A stretch of 64,000 nt of DNA from Helicobacter cetorum MIT 99-5656 (lineage in GTDB: Bacteria > Campylobacterota > Campylobacteria > Campylobacterales > Helicobacteraceae): assembly GCF_000259275.1 (NCBI RefSeq), contig NC_017735.1:434001-498000 (forward strand), given 5' to 3'. Position numbers and translations under genes: made by a program. Of the stretch, positions 41,201-49,587 are shown piece by piece (position 1 is the first letter of the stretch; each line of letters starts with the position of its first letter). The notes beneath the pieces were generated by a model, which saw only the letters and a program-made list of their open reading frames with translations, was not told the DNA's origin and did no database searches.

Positions 41201-44052
41201 ATGTTATTTAGGGTAACCTTCCCTTTCACGCCCATGTTTGTAGGGCTATCAAAGGTAACATTATTAAACGAAGCATCTCCTTGAATATTGATAGAACCGG
41301 TATTGTTAAAAATGGCTTGAGTGCCATTTTGGGTTTTAGCACTAGACTTATTACTATCTGTAGTGTTTCCAAAAACCCCACTCCCAGCCATTTGTATGTG
41401 TTGATTAGCGTTAGTAAAATTCCCTTTGAACGAGGTTGTCCCACTAGGATTACTAAAATTAAAAGAAGCATTACTGCTGAAATTAGCGTTATTAAACGAA
41501 GTGTTTTGCGTGCTAATATTAAACGAACCGCTATTAAACTGGTTGTTACTTTCAAAATTTAGACTATTACCCTTAAAGTTATAAGTCCCCCCATTGAAAT
41601 TAGTGTTTTCAAATGTAGCTTGCCCTACATTGAAAGTGAATGTCCCGTTTTTAGCATGGTTAGTAAAGGTTGTGCCATAAACCGAAAGCTTGCCGTTATC
41701 ATTTAAGCTCTGTTGGATATTGCCATCGCTATCCATATTATCAGTAGAAAAAGTCATAGAGCTTGAATAAGCTCCAGCATTATTTTGTGTAATCTTAGCG
41801 TTAGCAATATTGATACTATTAACCCCATTAAAGATTAGATTCGCTGCCCCACCAGTGCCTACACGATTTCCAGAGCGTAAATTCGCTGTAATATAAACAT
41901 TATATGCACTATAAGTGCCAGTGGTTGTGCCAGCGCATTGATAATAAGGCCAAGGCCCACAATGCCCATTAAGGGCATCCCCTGAAGTATCCCCAAAAGA
42001 CACCGTATCACTAGAATTGACATTATGCCCAGTCCATGTTGAGCTATTTCCGATAACTAAATTACTATTGCTTGCACTAAAGGTTTGCTTAAATGTATTG
42101 TTATAGCTCCCCCATACTTGAATGCTAGGCAAGTAGTAAGTGCCATTTTCTGTAAAATTTTGAGATTTAGGCATGTAAAATTTATGGTCATACCAAGGCA
42201 TATTAGAGTTAATATAGGTTGAGCTTGACAAATTAAATTTTGAGCCATTAACCACAGGGGGTGGGGTGTAAGTGCCACTCTCTAGGGCTTGAATAGTAAT
42301 AGAGTTATGGCTAAAAGTTTCTTGTAGCTTATAGATTTTATCCCCTATTTTGTAACTCACATTATAGACTTGTGGTGAACTTTCTGTGGGTGTTGTTGTA
42401 GAAGCGGCTGATTTTTGTTGCGGAGTATTTTCAGTCAAAAGATGCCCTGTAACCCCATTATAAGTGATTATATCCCACAAACCTTTAGTAAAACTCTGGG
42501 TGGAAATCTTTGTAGCCTGCTCGCTCACTTTTAAGGCGTTTGTCAAGCCACTGACTGCATTATTTAAAAGGTTATTGTAAGTAATGCCCCCACTAGAATT
42601 TAAAATCGTTACACTACTCCCACTCCCTAAGCTTGTAATGTTAAAGCTTGTCCCTTGATTGAGAGTAACTTGTGCGTTTCCAAAATTAAGGGTCGCACCA
42701 TTTTTTAACTCATTCTTACCACTAAAAGTTACATTTCCATTAATAGTTGTGTTTTGAGAATTGATAGAAGTGTTAAACGAAGTATTGTTAAAACTCACAC
42801 CATGACTTATGGTAATTTTACCGGTATTATCAAAGGTGGCATTTTCAAAGGTGGCGTTTTGAATGGCTAAATTATGGTTTTGGTTGTTAAAGGCTTGCTG
42901 AAAAATAACATGACCATTGAGAGCGATAGAATTATTGTTGCTAAATGAGCTGTTTTCAAAAGTCGCCTGTGGGTGTTGAGTATTTGTGTTATTGAAAGTA
43001 AAAGTCCCCCCATTGAATGTGCTGTTTTGAAATGTGGCTTGATGACTAAAAGTATATGTGAGATTGCTAAAAGTGGCATTATCAAAAGAACTTGTGCCTT
43101 GAAAAGTGAAACTACCGCTATTAAAAGCGGTATTATTTGCAGCGTTAAAATCTTGCTTGAAAGTGTAAGTGCCTCCATTAAATTTCGCCCCACTAAAATG
43201 AGCGTTATTCTCAAAGTTAAAACTACCGCCCCCATTATTAAAAGTCGTGTTTGTAGCGTTTGTAGCTCCTTTGAATATATAAGTGGGTCCTATGCTAGAA
43301 CAATTTGCTCCCACACCAACCCTAGCTAATGAGCTGCAAGTATCTCCATCTAAAGTGGCTGAGCTTATTGCAATGTTGGAGCTTGCATCTTTGCCGAAAG
43401 TTACACCAGAAGTTTTAAAGGCTTTAATAGTGCCATTAAGAGTGATATGGCTTGCGTTCATGTTTAAGTTAGCTATACCTGTATGCGTGCCAGCTCCAGT
43501 GCCTACACGATTACCCACTTCTAGCGTGCCGCTTAAATCTAGCGTGCCAACATTAAAACTGACATCATCTTTTCCGTTACCATGTTGAGAGCCTTGATAC
43601 GAAGTGAAACTATTTGAGCCACTTAATTTTAAAGTTGCACCATTGCCTAGATTGATAGTGAGATTGCCCCCAACATAATTAGTGAAACCGCTTAAATTAT
43701 AAATTCCAGCTTCATTCCCATTGCCCACAGAAATAGCTTTGTAATTCTCAGAAGACAAGTAATTTGAAGCGTTTCCAGCATCATAACCCCTATGATTTGC
43801 TCCCCACACCGTGCGTAAACACCCTGCAAATTCAATCCATGAACAATACTGCCTGCCCTTAACCCAGTGGGTATACACACCCCCAACTTGTGGGTTTAAC
43901 AAATCCCATAGATTATTATCCGCATACAGCCCCTTCACAAACCCACTCAACAATAAGGGTAGAGCGTATAAGGAATGCTTTAAAACCACCTTTTTATGCT
44001 GGCGTGTTAGACGAACCTTAAGGCGTTTCTTTTTAAAAATTCTCTTTTTCAT
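35275..44052 (-). CDS. imaA: ImaA/VacA-like giant autotransporter
   Basis: A 2925-residue autotransporter, paralog of VacA and apparently the counterpart of H. pylori ImaA, a surface protein reported to dampen host inflammation. It has a long signal peptide (to about residue 45, LYALPLLLSGFVKGLYA). The passenger is a beta-helix built of Asn/Ser/Thr-rich repeats (FNGGTYTF, ATFENSSFSN). It carries four VacA2-type cassettes near residues 177, 728, 1200 and 1830, each with SGNRVGTGG or a variant. The C-terminal barrel, about residues 2650-2925, begins NNVWVQGVGGASFVAGG and ends NVGMRVVF. It is an unbroken frame. It is transcribed alone, away from the biotin/FtsH gene run. Confidence 0.92.
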   Translation of the reverse strand: MKKRIFKKKRLKVRLTRQHKKVVLKHSLYALPLLLSGFVKGLYADNNLWDLLNPQVGGVYTHWVKGRQYCSWIEFAGCLRTVWGANHRGYDAGNASNYLSSENYKAISVGNGNEAGIYNLSGFTNYVGGNLTINLGNGATLKLSGSNSFTSYQGSQHGNGKDDVSFNVGTLDLSGTLEVGNRVGTGAGTHTGIANLNMNASHITLNGTIKAFKTSGVTFGKDASSNIAISSATLDGDTCSSLARVGVGANCSSIGPTYIFKGATNATNTTFNNGGGSFNFENNAHFSGAKFNGGTYTFKQDFNAANNTAFNSGSFTFQGTSSFDNATFSNLTYTFSHQATFQNSTFNGGTFTFNNTNTQHPQATFENSSFSNNNSIALNGHVIFQQAFNNQNHNLAIQNATFENATFDNTGKITISHGVSFNNTSFNTSINSQNTTINGNVTFSGKNELKNGATLNFGNAQVTLNQGTSFNITSLGSGSSVTILNSSGGITYNNLLNNAVSGLTNALKVSEQATKISTQSFTKGLWDIITYNGVTGHLLTENTPQQKSAASTTTPTESSPQVYNVSYKIGDKIYKLQETFSHNSITIQALESGTYTPPPVVNGSKFNLSSSTYINSNMPWYDHKFYMPKSQNFTENGTYYLPSIQVWGSYNNTFKQTFSASNSNLVIGNSSTWTGHNVNSSDTVSFGDTSGDALNGHCGPWPYYQCAGTTTGTYSAYNVYITANLRSGNRVGTGGAANLIFNGVNSINIANAKITQNNAGAYSSSMTFSTDNMDSDGNIQQSLNDNGKLSVYGTTFTNHAKNGTFTFNVGQATFENTNFNGGTYNFKGNSLNFESNNQFNSGSFNISTQNTSFNNANFSSNASFNFSNPSGTTSFKGNFTNANQHIQMAGSGVFGNTTDSNKSSAKTQNGTQAIFNNTGSINIQGDASFNNVTFDSPTNMGVKGKVTLNNITLKNLNNPLSFGNGTITFGTNSTININQAISNGNPITIISSSKNIDYNNAFAKNLWKIINYQGHGASSEKVVSSSSLGNGLGVYDVTYTIDNQTYNFQETFSQNSISIRRLGVDMVFYHENMEDPKHVDFQNILGFMTYIPKSYNNNLGNHQNDVIYYYDKSINFYTSSAKSFSQIFTGQNSAIVFGAKQLWTNASDAPQSDVVIRFGDNKGAGSNDASGHCWNLQCVGFITGHYEAQKIYITGSIESGNRVSSGGGANLNFKGLQGIILTNATLYNRSAGTGLLGVSQMNFSSNANIQAQNSHFIDNTAQNGGKPNFSFTSSNMDFSNSSFRGYVGATQSIFKFNATNTINFTDSTNLSSGLYQINATNQVVFDNSNLSVSVGTSTIAANQINFNQNASISASNHSTLEIKGSLNMNDTSSLDLNQSTINVSSNATLNDKASLIVNNSSHINFNGETTFNSPELSVNLNNNSSIVFNKAVSLGGQFNFSNHSSLDFKNSGTIATNTAFNFYDNAFSNSQSPITFNQALNVHARLSLGGNLLNANNNQSVLNLGNSNLTFNNQGNLNIANIDLLSNLSDNKERVYSIVKANISNNTWYNHINFFGMQISDGVYDATNQTYSFTNPLNNALKITESFKNNQLSVTLSQIPGINNTLYNIAPEIFNYQKTYTNKNGVYSYSDNAQGTFYLTSNIKGYYYPSSNHASAPTIPQTYNAQGNPIEALHIFNKGYDLNNLKALGKMALGLYPKIKGILGGKLSLSSLSDSQGEKLNELENLITPSDWKNINEFISNANNSVVQNFNNGSLIVGATKIGQTNTNSAIWFGGLGYEKPCNHTDIVCQKFRNTYLGQLLESSSATLGYINTTFNAKEIYLTGTLGSGNAWGTGGSASVTFNSATSLSLNKANIISSQTDGIFSMLGQDGINKVFNQAGLANILGEVAKQSMTNAGGLGNLIAEMLGSSSVIGKTLSEKEKGESLNQLLGKQNFENLMNHSGLNQVIKDLIKQKLGFWTGLVGGLAGIGGIDLQNPEKMIGGMSINELLSKKNLFNQITGYISANDIGQVISVVLQDVVNPSNALKNDAITLGEKMIGEFLGQDTLNSIKSLLQNQQVKGVLDKVLSAKGLGLIYEKGLGDLMPSLGNKGLFAPYGLSQVWQKGDFNFNAQGVIFVQNSSFSNANGGTLSFNAGSSLVFAGNNRMEFSKHLGTLNLLSHQVSNIDITTLNASNGLNINATNNNVSVSQGNIFVNASCVSETPKNSITSNASSPTNSCELISPTHSSQNDTSSNHNTQIVLNNNDESLSVTANNFNFSGNIYANGMVDFSKIKGSSSIKNLYLYNNASFQGNHLIISQKASLSENASFTTNDLNIQGEFNNNTTHKIGVRNHLTIAQNASLSTGIYGIEVGGSLNNLGAIHFNLANSQNPTMPLIQVGGVVNLNTTHAPFINITNSVANDTTYTLLKSNRYINYNINPNSLQSYLKLYTLININGHHIEEKNGVLTYLGQQVQLQDKGLLLSVALEPALNKDSVTQETPTKNTIKNNILSLSILYNQIKMSYGHKIMDFIPPTLQDYIVGIQGKNALTQIETIGGSGVIRWLSKLMIESKENPLFAPIYLQNHSLNEVLNVARDLENTMSLISNPSFRNNATRLLEIASYTQQTSRLTKLSNFRAEVEPNLFERLLELKNKRFSDANPNALDFILKYTERDKHKNNVWVQGVGGASFVAGGNGTLYGLNVGYDRFIKNVILGGYVAYGYSGFNGRIMSSLSNNVNVGMYARAFVKRSEITLSANETYGSNTTTIDSHNALLSVLNQHYNYNTWTTSLNGNYGYDFIFKHKSVILKPQVGLSYYFMGLSGIKGKMNNLAYQQFATDANPTNKSILTLNVGLESRQYFGKNSYYFVTAKLGRDILVHSKGDKVVRFMGENTLLYRKGGAFNTFASLVTGGEMRLWRLAYVNAGVGLRFGLQYQDINVTGNVGMRVVF

Positions 44053-44113
44053 TTAAGATGCTAACCCCACAAATCAATTTCTTTGGTGATATAACAAAGA
44101 TAACCCCTTCAAA

Positions 44114-44593
44114 TCAAATAGAGTTTTTGCCAAACAAACGCCAAAAGAATAGAACGCATACCAAAATAAACAATTCTTTAAAAAGCCATTCGCTTTGAGA
44201 GTGTAAGCGGGCAAATTCATCGCTTTTCACAGCCACTTCGCCTAGTTGCTGGGCGTTTAAAATATAAGGCGTGTAATAAAACACAAACAATAAAGATAGT
44301 CCCCCTATTGTCAAGCCAAGAGCCACCTGAGCTAAGGACTTTCGCCCCCATACAAAAGAGACAATTTCATACATTAGCACGATAAAACCTATGGTTTCTA
44401 AAAAGAAATTGAAACGCACAAAAATTTGTGTCATAAGCTTCCCGCTTTCAAAGATAGTCATGTTAAGCTCAGGTAAAATGCTTGGAGCTTTGAAAACTAT
44501 CGGTGCGACTACCGCCCCTAAAACCACCAAAGACCCACCTAAAATGCCTAATACTAATAAATACGCCCCCAAACAGATTTTTTTCATTTCCAC
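44114..44593 (-). CDS. DUF4149-type four-helix membrane protein
   Basis: A 159-residue integral membrane protein with four hydrophobic helices (YLLVLGILGGSLVVLGAVVA, FFLETIGFIVLMYEIVSFVW, LGLTIGGLSLLFVFYYTPYI and LFILVCVLFFWRLF). It resembles the TMEM205/DUF4149 family, of unknown function. It overlaps the start of the bioV-like frame by 10 bases and ends the bioV to aroB minus-strand run. Confidence 0.75.
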   Translation of the reverse strand: MEMKKICLGAYLLVLGILGGSLVVLGAVVAPIVFKAPSILPELNMTIFESGKLMTQIFVRFNFFLETIGFIVLMYEIVSFVWGRKSLAQVALGLTIGGLSLLFVFYYTPYILNAQQLGEVAVKSDEFARLHSQSEWLFKELFILVCVLFFWRLFGKNSI

Positions 44594-45135
44594 CCTTTTG
44601 ATTCTTTTTGTAACAAATGGTTACACTCTTTAAACTGCCACACTTTGACTAAAGGCATAAAAAATTCTAAAAGAGCTTGAATATCCGTAATGCTATCTTT
44701 CAAACCCACAAACACTTCAATCTTTACGCCTTTTTCTAATAAAAACTTGATTTTATAACTATCATACTTATAGTTTAATAAGAAATCTAATTCTTCTAAA
44801 GAACTTTCTCTTTTAATATTCCCATAAACTTGTTCTAATGGCTTACAAAACCCTGCTTCTTTGTAAAAACGCTCCATATAGCCTAGTTTATCTTTTTTAA
44901 ACGCCAAAAGTTGCACACGCTTAAAAGACTCTTGTTTATGGCTCAACATACAGGGCGAAAACAATAGTAAGGAATTGATACGCCGCTCTTGTAACACTTC
45001 ATTAAAAGCATACTCTATAGCATTAATAGCCCCCATAGAAAAGCCTGATACATCATAAGCCCCCTTTAAAAGCCACTCTTCAAATAAAACGCTCTCACAA
45101 AAAAACCCAAAACCACTAAAAAAACGCATTTTCAC
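44584..45135 (-). CDS. bioV: BioV-type pimeloyl-ACP methyl ester esterase
   Basis: A 183-residue minimal alpha/beta hydrolase. It has the nucleophile elbow GFSMGA (in YDVSGFSMGAINA), an acidic residue candidate in GLKDSITD and a C-terminal His in ECNHLLQK, a complete catalytic triad in the correct order. Helicobacter BioV, as I recall, has this size and replaces BioH by releasing pimeloyl-ACP for biotin synthesis. The assignment rests on resemblance rather than context, since no other bio gene is here. Its ATG overlaps the ftsH-like stop by four bases. Confidence 0.72.
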   Translation of the reverse strand: MKMRFFSGFGFFCESVLFEEWLLKGAYDVSGFSMGAINAIEYAFNEVLQERRINSLLLFSPCMLSHKQESFKRVQLLAFKKDKLGYMERFYKEAGFCKPLEQVYGNIKRESSLEELDFLLNYKYDSYKIKFLLEKGVKIEVFVGLKDSITDIQALLEFFMPLVKVWQFKECNHLLQKESKGWK

Positions 45136-46781
45136 CCATTAAGCAAAGCATAAAGATTCGCATGTTCTAAATATTCTTGCTCTAACAATAAAACACTCAA
45201 TTGCTTACAAGTAGCCACTTGTGGCTTTAAAAACTCTACTTGCTCTTCATAAAGAGCGCTTAAAAACTCTTTTGTAGGGGCTAAAACCAGCTCGCTTACC
45301 ATAAATTCGTTTAAGAATCTCGCTTTTTGCAAATCTTGCTTAGACAGGCTGTAGCGTTGCTGATAAAGCAATTCTAAGATAATTGTCCCACTCAAATAGA
45401 CTTTAATGTAGTTTTTAATCTCGTTTTCGCTATGGATTTTATTTTCATTAAAAGAGATAAATTCCCCTAACAAGGGGGCTTTATCAAACTCAATTTCTAG
45501 CCAATACGCACTCAAAGCTTTCGCACTCTGATACAAAGCCACTAATTCTTTTTCATTTTCATTCAAGGTTTGTGCCTTTTTCTTACCATAAGCGATTTTA
45601 TCTCTAACTTCTAAGACATCGCTAGGAGTGATTTCTGCTCGTTTGTGTTTTAGAGCGTTTAAGGCACTTTCATTAATCAAGGTCGCTAGCATAGCCCCGC
45701 TAAAACCCACGCAAATTTTAGCGATTTTGGCATAATCTAGCGTGTGTTTTTTGTTTTCTAAAAGCTTTTCTAAAATGCTTTGTCTCTCATTCAAATCGGG
45801 TAAAGAAATCAAAATGCGTCTGTCAAATCGCCCGCTTCTTAATAACGCTTCATCCATCACTTCCATTTGATTAGTCGCTCCTATAACAACCACTTCAGCG
45901 TTTTGTAAAAAACCATCCATTTCTGTTAAGAGCTGATTAAGCGTAGCTTCTCTCTCATCGTTTCTATGCCCACCCCTAGCCTTGCCTAGAGCGTCAATTT
46001 CATCAATAAAAATCATAGAAGGGGCATGCTTTTTAGCATGCATAAAAAGTTCATGCACCTTTTTAGCCCCAGCACCCACATAAATTTGTGAAAAAGCACT
46101 CCCGCTTTCATAGAAAAACGGCACTTTAGCTTCGCTCGCTAAAGCTTTTGCAATCATAGTTTTTCCCACCCCAGGCGGACCTACTAAAAGCACTCCTTTA
46201 GGCAGAAAAATCCCTAAATCTTGGTATTTTTTAGGTTCTTTTAAATAGTCTATGATTTCTAATAATTCTTCTTTAACTTCATTCACACCAGCAATATCCT
46301 TAAAGCTCACTCCTAAAGAATCATAACGCTGGAAAACATTTTCTAATTCATTTTTGGAAGCGTTTTGTAAACTCTCTTTCAAGCTAACCTGTCGCTTGGG
46401 CAAACGCCAAAAAATCCCAAAAAGCATGATAGAAATAAAAAAAAGTAGGGCAAGTTCGCTTTTAGAAGCCTTACTCAAATTTTCTTGTTTTTCTATGGGC
46501 ATGTGAGTAGGAACTTTATAATCTCTTAAAAACGCCTTTTTGTTTGTCTTGTAATGGTTTGCATAAAAATAATTTTCATCTTCTAAAAGAGTTTGCTTAG
46601 GATTAGACTGGATAATGTAAAAAAAGTCCTGACTAGACAAGAGCCTAGAAGAATCACTTAGCACTAACCATAGAAGCAAGCAAAAAGTGATGGTTAAGAA
46701 CCCTAGGGCTAAACTCAACGAGCGGTTTTTAATGCGTTTAAAAGGAACTATGATGTTTTCTAAAAAACTAGAGACTTGCAT
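45132..46781 (-). CDS. FtsH-family AAA protein lacking the protease zinc motif
   Basis: About 549 residues. Two N-terminal membrane helices flank a small periplasmic domain (LSLALGFLTITFCLLLWLVL and LALLFFISIMLFGIFW). The AAA module has Walker A LVGPPGVGKTMIAKA, the pore loop FFYESGSAFSQIYVG, Walker B SMIFIDEIDALGKARGG and the second region of homology RSGRFDRRILI. Where FtsH has HEAGH the sequence reads YQSAKALSAYWLEIEF, so no zinc ligands remain. It is probably a proteolytically dead unfoldase paralog. The start at 46781 gives the usual length; an ATG-rich extension to 46805 would overlap mtaB further. Confidence 0.88.
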   Translation of the reverse strand: MQVSSFLENIIVPFKRIKNRSLSLALGFLTITFCLLLWLVLSDSSRLLSSQDFFYIIQSNPKQTLLEDENYFYANHYKTNKKAFLRDYKVPTHMPIEKQENLSKASKSELALLFFISIMLFGIFWRLPKRQVSLKESLQNASKNELENVFQRYDSLGVSFKDIAGVNEVKEELLEIIDYLKEPKKYQDLGIFLPKGVLLVGPPGVGKTMIAKALASEAKVPFFYESGSAFSQIYVGAGAKKVHELFMHAKKHAPSMIFIDEIDALGKARGGHRNDEREATLNQLLTEMDGFLQNAEVVVIGATNQMEVMDEALLRSGRFDRRILISLPDLNERQSILEKLLENKKHTLDYAKIAKICVGFSGAMLATLINESALNALKHKRAEITPSDVLEVRDKIAYGKKKAQTLNENEKELVALYQSAKALSAYWLEIEFDKAPLLGEFISFNENKIHSENEIKNYIKVYLSGTIILELLYQQRYSLSKQDLQKARFLNEFMVSELVLAPTKEFLSALYEEQVEFLKPQVATCKQLSVLLLEQEYLEHANLYALLNG

Positions 46782-48024
46782 GATTTTCTCTCTCATTGAC
46801 CACATAATCTCTGATTTCTAAAAAGCTCGCTTTCAAGGGCTTATCGCTTTTAATCTTAAGGGGGTTAAAAAACTGGTCTAGGGCTTTAAATGTGCCATCT
46901 TTTTGAGACTCAACCAGCACTTTTAAGGGGGTATTACGCTGAAGCTGTAATTCTCTAAACGCTTTATTTTTATGGTAAATTAAGTCTTTAATCGCATTCA
47001 AACGCTTTTTAGAATTTTCTAAACTAACGCTATCAGTCATCAAACTAGATGGGGTGTCTTTGCGTTTGCTATAGATAAAAGGGTGGATATGCGTTAGGGG
47101 TAAGCTCTCTAGGTTTTTAAACGCCATTTGAAAAATACTCTCACTCTCTCCTGGGTGTCCTACAATAAAATCCGTGCCGATAGCAAAATTTTTTGAAGCG
47201 ATTTTTTCTAATAGCTCTCTATCGCTTTTAACACGATTTCTTCTATTCATTCTCTCTAACATAATATCATGGCTATGTTGTAAAGCAATATGCAAATGCT
47301 TTTCTAAAAAATCTTCTTCTAAAAGCTCTAAAAACTCTTCACTAATTTGATTAGGCTCTAAGCTCCCCACCCTAACTCGTTTTAACCCTTGAATTTGGCT
47401 TAGTTTTTTAATGAGTCTTGCGATATTACTTTCTCTATCTTTCCCATAACTCCCTACATTAGTGCCCGTTAAGACCACTTCTTGAACGCCTTTAGCACAT
47501 AAAAGGCTGACTTGCTCTAATATTTTTCTTTCTTCAAAGCTTCTAGCCCTTCCCCTTACGCTAGGAATAATGCAATAATTACAATCAAAATCACAGCCTT
47601 CTTGAATCTTAATAAACGCTCTAGTTTTTCCCACAAATTCACTTACCATAGTAGAATCTAAATGCTTGCTTTCTAAATCATCATCTATAAAGAAACGCTT
47701 CTTTGTTTGCAATAAAGCATTGATTTTTTCCTTATTGTCATGCCCAAAAACGCCCTTTAAAAACCCCTTATCAAAGAGTTCTTTGCCTTGAGTTTTAACC
47801 CCACAGCCGGTAAATAAAACTTCCTTATTCAATCGTGCCATTTTTTTTGCATAACTTCTTACAGCACTATCAGCCCCATTAGTAACCGTGCAAGAATTGA
47901 TGATGATAATATCCGCTTCTTTTTCTTCTAAGGTTGTGCTAAAATCCTTTAAATTCTCTCCCATCACTTGCGTATCAAAAAGATTAGTCCTACAGCCAAA
48001 GGTTTTAAAATACACTTTTTTCAT
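46768..48024 (-). CDS. mtaB: MtaB, tRNA t6A37 methylthiotransferase
   Basis: Adds a methylthio group to t6A at position 37 of ANN-decoding tRNAs. The 418-residue radical-SAM protein has the N-terminal UPF0004 domain with the first cluster cysteines (TFGCRTNLFDT, NSCTVTNGAD, FTGCGVKTQ) and the radical-SAM CxxxCxxC in GCDFDCNYCIIPSVRGRARS. The [CR]GCRxN form distinguishes MtaB from MiaB. It overlaps the ftsH-like gene and lies 3 bp after mscS. The true MiaB is at 62004. Confidence 0.93.
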   Translation of the reverse strand: MKKVYFKTFGCRTNLFDTQVMGENLKDFSTTLEEKEADIIIINSCTVTNGADSAVRSYAKKMARLNKEVLFTGCGVKTQGKELFDKGFLKGVFGHDNKEKINALLQTKKRFFIDDDLESKHLDSTMVSEFVGKTRAFIKIQEGCDFDCNYCIIPSVRGRARSFEERKILEQVSLLCAKGVQEVVLTGTNVGSYGKDRESNIARLIKKLSQIQGLKRVRVGSLEPNQISEEFLELLEEDFLEKHLHIALQHSHDIMLERMNRRNRVKSDRELLEKIASKNFAIGTDFIVGHPGESESIFQMAFKNLESLPLTHIHPFIYSKRKDTPSSLMTDSVSLENSKKRLNAIKDLIYHKNKAFRELQLQRNTPLKVLVESQKDGTFKALDQFFNPLKIKSDKPLKASFLEIRDYVVNERENHASL

Positions 48025-48027
48025 CTT

Positions 48028-49587
48028 TTATCCCTTTTTGTCTCCAAATCCATCTCCATTAGTGTCTACTTTAATCAGTTTAGTGGTCGTATAAGCAATA
48101 TGAATGTCTTCTTCTTTTAAAAACGCTTCTATGATTTCAGATGAAATTTTACTGCGTAAATTCATGGTCGCATACGAATTAGTCTGATACCACACCGAAA
48201 TTTTCATGCCATTATTCTCTGCCATAATAAAGCATCTAGGCTTTACACTCACGCTTCTTAAAGAGTATCTATCACGCATTTTATTCAAGCGTTTGTAAGT
48301 GATTTCAGTATATTCTTTCGCACACTCTGTAGCGATAGCCAGAGCGATTTTAGAAGCTTTTTTAAAATTAGAATCAAAAGTAACACAGAAATCTAAACCA
48401 TCCCAAACGGTCTTCATACCAAAATGGCTGTAATTAGAAAACATGGTCGTAAAAATATAGTTATTAGGCACAAACACAATGCGACCCGCTCTTCTATTTT
48501 CTAGGTAAGTGGTTAGAGTTACATCTTCTAAAATGGTAATATGCAACATAGAAATATCCAACACATCGCCAATAAAAGTAGTTCCATCTTTTGAGATTCT
48601 CACTCTATCACCCACATGCACATTCCCGCCTATAATAATCACAAACCACCCAAAAATACTCATAAACAAATCTTTCATCGCAATGGCTAAACCAGCACTT
48701 GCAAAACCTAGCACGGTAACCAAATAAGTAACATTCTCTAAATACGAGAGCAAGAAAATCAAAATCACCACATTAGCGTTAATGAAATTGATAGCTTTAT
48801 TAACGGTATATACCCGCTCGTTATTTTCAATGTATTTATTAGAAATGACTTTCAATGTCCATGCTAAAACGACACTTAAAAGGGCGATTAAAAGCACATA
48901 AGCGAGTTTGAAAAGCTGGTCTTTGATTTGAGATTTCACTTGAAGAATAGCTTCATCGCTATCTTTTTGAAAAATCCCTATGGTTGTTTTTAAAATATTT
49001 TGTGCCCCTTGTAACTCCAAGCGTTTAGCTTGAGTTTGATACATTTCACTACTCAATAATGCATGGGGTTCTAAAGCATGCCATTGATTTAGGAGTTGGT
49101 GTTTTTGGTTTAAGAGCTTCAACACTTCTTCTAAAGAAAGTTGGTTATTTTTAAGATTTTCATTTTTTAAACGCATGCTTTTAATGAATGAAATCCCATC
49201 AATAATCGCAATAGGATTAGCGATATTAGGAATATTAGGAATACTAGGGCGTTCTATCAAGTCCTTAAAAGGATTAACCCTATAGCTCTCAAGCATTTTT
49301 TGTTGAGACTCTAAAGCTTTTAGGGTATGCTCTAAGGTGCTAATTTTTAATAAATCCTTGTTTTTTTGAGATTTCAAACGCCTTAATTCTTGCTTCACAC
49401 TCTCTTTTTCGGTATAAATTTGATTGTAAATTTTGTAGTTTTCAAACTTTTTCAACCACACATTATCCTTAGAAGCGAGTTTCTTATCTATTACTGCCAC
49501 TTGTTTTTGGACTTTTGATAATTCGCTCTTATTACTAGCTTGTAAGAACATGCATAAAAAGAGTAGTAAAAAGATTCTTAATGCCAT
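48028..49587 (-). CDS. MscS-family mechanosensitive channel
   Basis: A 519-residue channel with a signal-like N-terminus ([16 protein letters not shown]) and a long periplasmic coiled coil (about residues 20-210). Membrane helices include [41 protein letters not shown] and a pore helix ([26 protein letters not shown]). The MscS beta domain ([21 protein letters not shown]) follows. It releases solutes on hypo-osmotic shock. It overlaps the end of aroB by 10 bases. The periplasmic extension resembles MscK/YbdG-like members. Confidence 0.9.
   Translation of the reverse strand: MALRIFLLLFLCMFLQASNKSELSKVQKQVAVIDKKLASKDNVWLKKFENYKIYNQIYTEKESVKQELRRLKSQKNKDLLKISTLEHTLKALESQQKMLESYRVNPFKDLIERPSIPNIPNIANPIAIIDGISFIKSMRLKNENLKNNQLSLEEVLKLLNQKHQLLNQWHALEPHALLSSEMYQTQAKRLELQGAQNILKTTIGIFQKDSDEAILQVKSQIKDQLFKLAYVLLIALLSVVLAWTLKVISNKYIENNERVYTVNKAINFINANVVILIFLLSYLENVTYLVTVLGFASAGLAIAMKDLFMSIFGWFVIIIGGNVHVGDRVRISKDGTTFIGDVLDISMLHITILEDVTLTTYLENRRAGRIVFVPNNYIFTTMFSNYSHFGMKTVWDGLDFCVTFDSNFKKASKIALAIATECAKEYTEITYKRLNKMRDRYSLRSVSVKPRCFIMAENNGMKISVWYQTNSYATMNLRSKISSEIIEAFLKEEDIHIAYTTTKLIKVDTNGDGFGDKKG

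Noticed and set aside
35291..44056. Many 60-120 codon ORFs opposite or out of frame with the giant autotransporter
   Set aside because: Shadows of a long low-complexity coding frame; none has a start signal or recognisable domain.
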